Of a DNA stretch of 64,000 bases, positions 59,030 through 64,000 are shown piece after piece (the first letter of the stretch is position 1; each line of letters opens with the position of its first letter). The notes under the pieces are model-generated. The model was not told the origin of the DNA. It did not search any database and saw nothing but the letters and a program-made list of their open reading frames with translations. Position numbers and translations under genes: made by a program. Source of the stretch: Bryopsis sp. KO-2023 (lineage: Eukaryota > Chlorophyta > Ulvophyceae > Bryopsidales > Bryopsidaceae); the NCBI GenBank assembly GCA_030272585.1, contig BSYQ01000002.1, positions 3,844,001-3,908,000 on the forward strand, in the 5' to 3' direction.

Positions 59030-59740
59030 GGCTTCGTCAACTAGAGCATGTCTTCAGCTTGTGCAGTCGTGGGTTCGAATCCTGGTTCTTCTTGCAAGTG
59101 GATACTCTTTGGTTCGTGGTATTCCACGAATATCCTTTTGTCAATAATAAGTCGTGAATGCATTTTGGTTTTGAATCTTCAAATCCAAAATATTACAAGG
59201 CTTAGCTTGGGATTCCTGTTCACTGCATTGTGGGCGCTTCCTTTTCAACGGGGGGCCCTTCATATGAATCATTCCGCCACTATCTGATGATAGTCTTAAC
59301 ATCGACATGAGTCAACTTTTATAAGGGTAAATCAAACCAACAACAGTAGTGTGCGTCCATGTTATACACCTAATATTCTTGGGTTGAGGAGAGGTTGGAA
59401 GCTTCCCACCGTCTCGATCTTTTTTTCTCTAGTGGAGATTGTCCCTCGTGTTCCAAGATGCAATCGACACACTTGCTTACAACCCTTTTTAGGTTCTTTT
59501 TAAAACGTTCTTGCTTGTCTGGTACTTCCCAACTCATTATATTATAGCTCTTTGTGTACTTCAATATCCTTACCCCACCTTTCATAGCGCGTTAGCTCCT
59601 ATCATTCGTGAACAATGGGTTGGATATGATAAGTATGCTCAATTAACGTATCTCTCATCCCTCTTTAATGTGTGTGGTATTCCAGTTTCCTTAAAACAGA
59701 TAAGCTGGTACCACGACCTTTCATATTATCAACCCACCTG
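59030..59740. repeat. Repeat R1 right part, copy C, with tRNA-like head
   Basis: Matches about 14,930-15,570 and 52,800-54,100. It begins with a tRNA-like stretch: ATGGCTTCGTCAACTAGAGC (box A-like) and GTGGGTTCGAATCCTGG (box B). The corresponding head in copy A (14,937) reads GGCAGAATCGGTAGAGTG and has a weaker box B. Confidence 0.6.
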
Positions 59741-59784
59741 ATTTTTTCAACTGAGTTGAGCGGCGTGGTGTCACTCCACCTCGG

Positions 59785-60090
59785 CTAACTATTCCCGAGA
59801 ATTTTTCGCTTTGCGCCTCTGTTGGTTCTCGTGCGAATGGGCCTGGGGGTATACTCGAGAAGTTGGTCTTCAATTTCGGCCGTTTTTTCAAGGGGGGTAT
59901 TTAACGTTTCAGAGGGGTGGCCTTTCCAGCGGTTGGTCTCGACCTGGGAAGCGGAGTCGCTTCGAGGTCTCCATAGAGATCTTCTTCGTAGTCCTAGAGA
60001 TTCTCTTCCTCCGTCTCGCCTATGTCCACTTCCATCGCCTCCTTGATGAATGAGGGGGATATTTAATCGCAAGCAACTTGGACCTAACAT
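59785..60090 (-). pseudogene. Retroelement-like scrap, unassigned
   Basis: Minus-strand frames here are open but change register. One reads an acidic block (EAMEVDIGETEEE, then DYEEDLYGDLEATPLP) broken by stops. It may be a decayed gag C-terminus. Low certainty. Confidence 0.25.
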
Positions 60091-60159
60091 CAGTTGCCAA
60101 AGACATATTTAATAAGGAGGTTTGACCAAGATGTCGCAACAGTATAAAAATATGTTTAC

Positions 60160-61375
60160 TTGTCTGTTAGGGTGCACAATGTGAGCTTAAAAATACCCCT
60201 TTTCATTTGTCACGGTAGTTATTTGAGCTTCATTACTCACCATTTCAGGAGTTTCCCGCGTTCGACCAATTCCCCGGACATTTTTTGTCAGCTCTGGCCC
60301 TGCTTCAACCCTTTCATACATAACCTTGAGCGCAACGTCGTGCCTTTGCGAATACAACGAAAACTCATATCTATGATATCCACTTTAGATGTGTTGAAGT
60401 TTTCTTAGGTTTTCCTAGGTTTTCTTATAGCCCTAGAACGTCCGCTTTCACCTACTTTGTGGCGACTCGTTCATCTTGGAGGGAGAAAACGTACACTTCA
60501 GCTTGAGCCGTCAACCTTGGCGCCTCCATCCACGCAAAAGTCGATGACGGGCACAGAGATCCCGCTGGATTTCCCCATATCGTGCTAGTTGAGGACAACA
60601 TCCCCAGGTTTTTATGCTTTTCTATTTGCTGAACACTTTCAATGGGGACACCGTCTATCAGCATACCTCCTTCTAGCGGCAATATAATCTCTATGCCAAT
60701 CGTTTGCGCTAAAGGTTCTACCCTTCCGAACAATATTCTTTGTCTTCTCTATCTCTCATGGACGATGAGTCATGGTCCTGTGGTCGGAAGGGTATGCGCT
60801 CGTGCCAGTCGACTGCCCTCATCATCATATCATGACATGATGAGTCATCTGAAGAATTAATGCACCTTCGAATGGTGTAGTCCCTTCCGTTTCCACCGTT
60901 GACTGTCACTTCAGCATAACCTTCTGTGGCACCCCTCCGTACAAAGGATGACAAAGAACAACCTTAGCACATGTTTTTAGGGTAGTTCGGCTATCCACGT
61001 GCCCTTCTATGTAACAATAAACCATGAACAGATACGCTTGCGATTCGTACAAGAGGCCGGGATACATCACATCATCTCTTTTTTAAGGAACTCACCAGAA
61101 TTTGACTGCGTAGTTTAAATCTTCGTATCATGCCACTCTGCGAGTGGTCGTGTCCGTTACCGTTTGTAGGTCCGCATCCTAGCGAGGCTCTTTCCGTACG
61201 CTTGAATTTCCATAACATTGTCTTGGAGCGTCCGCATCTCAACCGTCGGTCTTGTATTGACACCGAGGAGACCAATGGATCTCTTGCACAAGCTTCCTCT
61301 TGTGATCATGCACGTCCGCTTTTCGATCTCAAGCGAGATCAAGGTCACGTCTTTCAGCGGTGTATCGTTGCCCAT
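60160..61375 (-). pseudogene. LINE-like retrotransposon remnant 1
   Basis: Minus-strand fragments of a LINE-type reverse transcriptase C-terminus. MLIDGVPIESVQQIEKHKNL (near 60,665) resembles the thumb block before the zinc region. AQAEVYVFSLQDERVAT follows at about 60,460. A YSQRHDVALKVMYERVEAGP segment (60,350-60,290) parallels the same place in remnant 2. Stops and frame changes interrupt it. Confidence 0.5.
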
Positions 61376-61511
61376 CGTGCGTTACCCTATTGCGGAGCCA
61401 AAGAAGGTCCGGATAAACGTTCAAATAGAAACTATATATATATATAATGCCTTGAAAAATATCATGAATCATGATTCCACATAATAACCCACAAATAAAT
61501 TTTTCGAATAA

Positions 61512-62290
61512 TTAAACAATAAGAGGTGGAGTTATAACTTCACTTCTTCGCTCTTTTTTCTTTTTCTTTCTTAAGTTAATTTGTCTCCACGACTTCATCA
61601 AAACAGTTGATAAAGCCACATTCTTAAGGTGCCCTGCGCCTTTCAAATTCAAAAAACAAATCGATATCGATGCCATACTGATATCATATCCGAAATACAA
61701 ATAAAACGTCTCGATTTTAAGACCCCCGTTCTTTCCCCCTTTTTTGGGGGCCCTTGAAGCCATTAGATACTCGGTGGTGATGGACATCTCCACCATCCAC
61801 ACCTTCCTTTCTCTTTTTTCGACTATTACTAGGTCAGGCTTGTTGGGGCACACACAAGTAACATGCTAGGTCCTATTCCACCACATCTCTGTGTCTTCAA
61901 TACTCGCTATTTCAGAAATTTCCAGCGTTTGATCAATTCCCCGGACAAATTTTGTCAACCATGCCCCTGCTTTTATCCTAGCATACAGAACCTTGAGCGC
62001 AACGCCATGCCTTTGCAAATACAACGAAAACCCGTGGCACCCACTTAAGATGTGTCGTAATGTTTCGTTGTTGCAAGAGCATACCTACACCCTAGGTTTT
62101 CTCGTGGCCTTGGATCGTGCGCTTTCACATAACTTGTGGTGACACTCTCATCCTGAAGGGCGAAAACGTACCCTTCAGCTTGGTCCGTCAACCCTGGCGA
62201 TTTTTTCCCTTCACGATTTCCGTGATATTTGAGACGACGTTTGCAACGCCTATATTAGTGGTGCGAAGCATGGATACTGTCACCTCCTAG
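61512..62290 (-). pseudogene. LINE-like retrotransposon remnant 2 with endonuclease-like tail
   Basis: In minus-strand order: a GYVFALQDESVTTSYVK block (about 62,165-62,110); an open island 62,084-61,866 reading VCSCNNETLRHILSGC then LQRHGVALKVLYARI, the zinc-binding C-x-C...H-x4-C region after LINE RT; and a frame at 61,853-61,512 with NKPDLVIVEKRERKVWMVEM, which fits a PD-(D/E)XK restriction-like endonuclease core. The parts are separated by stops. Confidence 0.55.
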
Positions 62291-62706
62291 AAAACAACAA
62301 GCCTCCAATAATGAAAAAATTTTATGCGCAAAAAAAAAGAATGGTGTCTCAGATTTAGCAAACCATCGAAAGTAACATTCTATCTTGATTGTTTTATTTT
62401 TCTTCCAATATGGATAAATCTGTCCACTCACATCTTTTGTTCCCTTCCCCATTGCTGCATCGGGCAAAAAGGAGGAGGCAAAAATTCTCGTTATGACTTT
62501 CCTCGTTTTTGCCAGCCCCTACGATACACCCCTACAATACACCGAAAGATTTGTGATTCTGCCAGAGAAGGATCAAATTATAATTTCAACACTAATACAA
62601 TTTCTCGCTGAGCTTTTTCTTACATCTTCTTCCATGAGTTTCCTTACTTTTTCTAAATTCTTTTTTTTGGTTGTCGGCTTTACTTCAATGCAAGCAAGAG
62701 CGTTTT

Positions 62707-62823
62707 TCATGTCATTAGCAAAAGCATATATCGTCCTTGGGAAATCGAGCTTTTGTATCCCGGGCCATTTCGCTCCGTGTAGGCGAAAGGAATGATGTTG
62801 AACTCTGAGCCTAGGTCAACCAT
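62707..62823 (-). pseudogene. Retroviral-type aspartic protease remnant
   Basis: The minus strand reads MVDLGSEFNIIPFAYTER and continues 20 codons to a stop. The usual D-T-G-S-x-x-N-I-I pattern of Ty3 proteases is clear, with the catalytic Thr changed to Leu (DLGS), so it is inactive. No flanking pol frame is intact. Confidence 0.5.
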
Positions 62824-63263
62824 CTTCCAATTGTTTGTTTTAAAGGGCACGAAAGCGCATAAAAATCTTCTTGTTTCCCGTGCCGGTCTGTTCCATCTTC
62901 GCCATATGGACGTCCGCTAGTGATTCTTACGTTTAAATATCTACGAACCCATTCTGTCAGGCTAGGGGTGATCAAGGCCCTACCAGATTTTGCAAGACAA
63001 TCTGAAGAGGTTGTATCGCTCTTACCGCGCCATACTTCCTGGTCTCCGGGTTTCGGGTCTCAGAGCAACTCTCGCCCCAAACGGTCATACTTGCGTATTT
63101 TCGTATTCTACCTCACTGGGACTCAACAAATATCCCACCTCAACAACGTCAATGGTAAGCCAACCTTAGATTTAGTATCAATTGGGTTGTGGGTTTCTTT
63201 CGAGAACATTCGGAACGATTCTATTGTGGATCAAACTTTATGAAGTGGATTGAACTTTATCAT

Positions 63264-63524
63264 CTATCCCTCGATCTCGATTTCAGCAGCCTTCCTTAAT
63301 AAGGCCTTTATGTTTGGTCTTCTTGCAAGAGGCACTGTGACAATATTGTCGCTCTTCAACTTTCTATGGTACTCGAGATCCTTGTTCTTGACGTAGCTGT
63401 TTGAAGCTTTCCCTTTCTTGCGGTCAATCTTTGTCGTCGCAATAGATAGGAATCTCTCGTGAAGAAAACAAATAATTCGATCTTTATCTTCATCTTCTTG
63501 CGCCTCTTTTAGCGTCACCCACTC
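63264..63524 (-). CDS. Exon-like ORF, 86 codons to a stop
   Basis: Starts directly after an AATTTTCGCAG acceptor and reads EWVTLKEAQEDEDKDRI, then KIDRKKGKASNSYVKNKDLE and a basic end, LARRPNIKALLRKAAEIE. It is charged and has no ATG at its beginning, so if real it is a terminal exon whose upstream exons lie further right. I recognise no family. Confidence 0.35.
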   Translation of the reverse strand, partial: EWVTLKEAQEDEDKDRIICFLHERFLSIATTKIDRKKGKASNSYVKNKDLEYHRKLKSDNIVTVPLARRPNIKALLRKAAEIEIEG

Positions 63525-63873
63525 CTGCGAAAATTTAAATACGATGATGAGACTCGTGACCAGAAGCAAACTGATTCTCAAAATCTAAGGAAACCTAAGT
63601 GGCAAGTAATCGTACCCAAAAATTAATGATAGAAGGTAGAACCAGGGAAAGTCTTTACCAAAAAGATATTAACTACATCGTGATCTTAGAATTGATTTCC
63701 TCACTATGCTTCTTTCAATCCCAATTATTGGAGTCATCTAAAAACGTATTTGTCCCAATGAAAAAAACCACCATGATATTCCGCAGCCAGGAAAACCACT
63801 CTAATTGTGGGGAAAATATCGGTTTCACGATATACTCGAGAACTTTTTTGGCAATTCACTAATGAAGAAAGAA

Positions 63874-64000
63874 TCAGACCACCATCGATTCCGTCGCAAC
63901 CCCAAACAGCAACACGTTGGCGATCCTGCCCCACCCTTGGAGCTTTTTAACGACCTCACGATCACTTTCCGGCGGATCTCCAAGCATGATGCTGGCGGCG
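63874..64000 (-). CDS. Partial ORF running off the window end
   Basis: The last 42 codons on the minus strand are open and protein-like (IMLGDPPESDREVVKKLQGW, then IANVLLFGVATESMVV) and end in TGA at 63874. The beginning lies outside the window. I recognise no family; it may be a host exon or retroelement. Confidence 0.3.
   Translation of the reverse strand, partial: AASIMLGDPPESDREVVKKLQGWGRIANVLLFGVATESMVV

Overview
This is eukaryotic nuclear DNA: GT-AG introns, long AT-rich intergenic stretches, LTR, LINE-like and hAT-type mobile elements, and no operons. The best recognised host gene encodes a transporter close to plant BASS4 (SLC10A7/SBF-like fold). Together with the chromodomain Ty3 element and hAT elements with 8-bp target duplications, this suggests a green-plant-lineage genome (alga or bryophyte-like). 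That is an inference; I cannot name the species.

Layout. 1-8.6 kb is the gene-bearing part. A three-exon BASS4/SLC10A7-like transporter (4121 to 1656, minus) is followed upstream by a four-exon secreted Ala/Ser/Cys-rich protein of 280 residues (6766 to 5508, minus). A 1,635-bp hAT element (6959-8593, 8-bp duplication GCCTGCAG) lies about 90 bp upstream of that gene's TATA-like box. 8.6-11.1 kb holds weaker exon-like segments on the minus strand. 11.1-15.8 kb is T-rich, repeat-derived DNA.

15,787-27,591 is a young Ty3/gypsy chromovirus on the minus strand. Its two 521-bp LTRs look identical and it has a 5-bp target duplication, AACAT. Gag and pol overlap at a textbook -1 frameshift signal (GGGAAAC, 6-nt spacer, 8-bp stem). 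Its reverse transcriptase is split by a second LTR element (19,174-23,205, 234-bp LTRs, duplication TCCAG) that lacks gag and pol. Both elements carry the same 12-nt primer-binding site. A diverged empty copy of the outer element's target survives at 39.06-39.24 kb.

27.6-64 kb is a graveyard of mobile DNA: gag, protease, reverse transcriptase and LINE-like fragments with stops, at least four dispersed repeat families with two or three copies here, two copies of a hAT-type MITE built from GTGCACAG/CTGTGCA repeats (8-bp duplications CCTGTCAG and GCACCGAC), an Ac-like MITE packed with AACGG motifs, and a perfect 21-bp-arm hairpin. A few short open islands with plausible splice sites (33.8-34.2, 37.2-37.6, 63.3-63.5 and 63.9-64.0 kb) may be exons or old gag pieces. 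I found no rRNA, no convincing intact tRNA and no CRISPR array.
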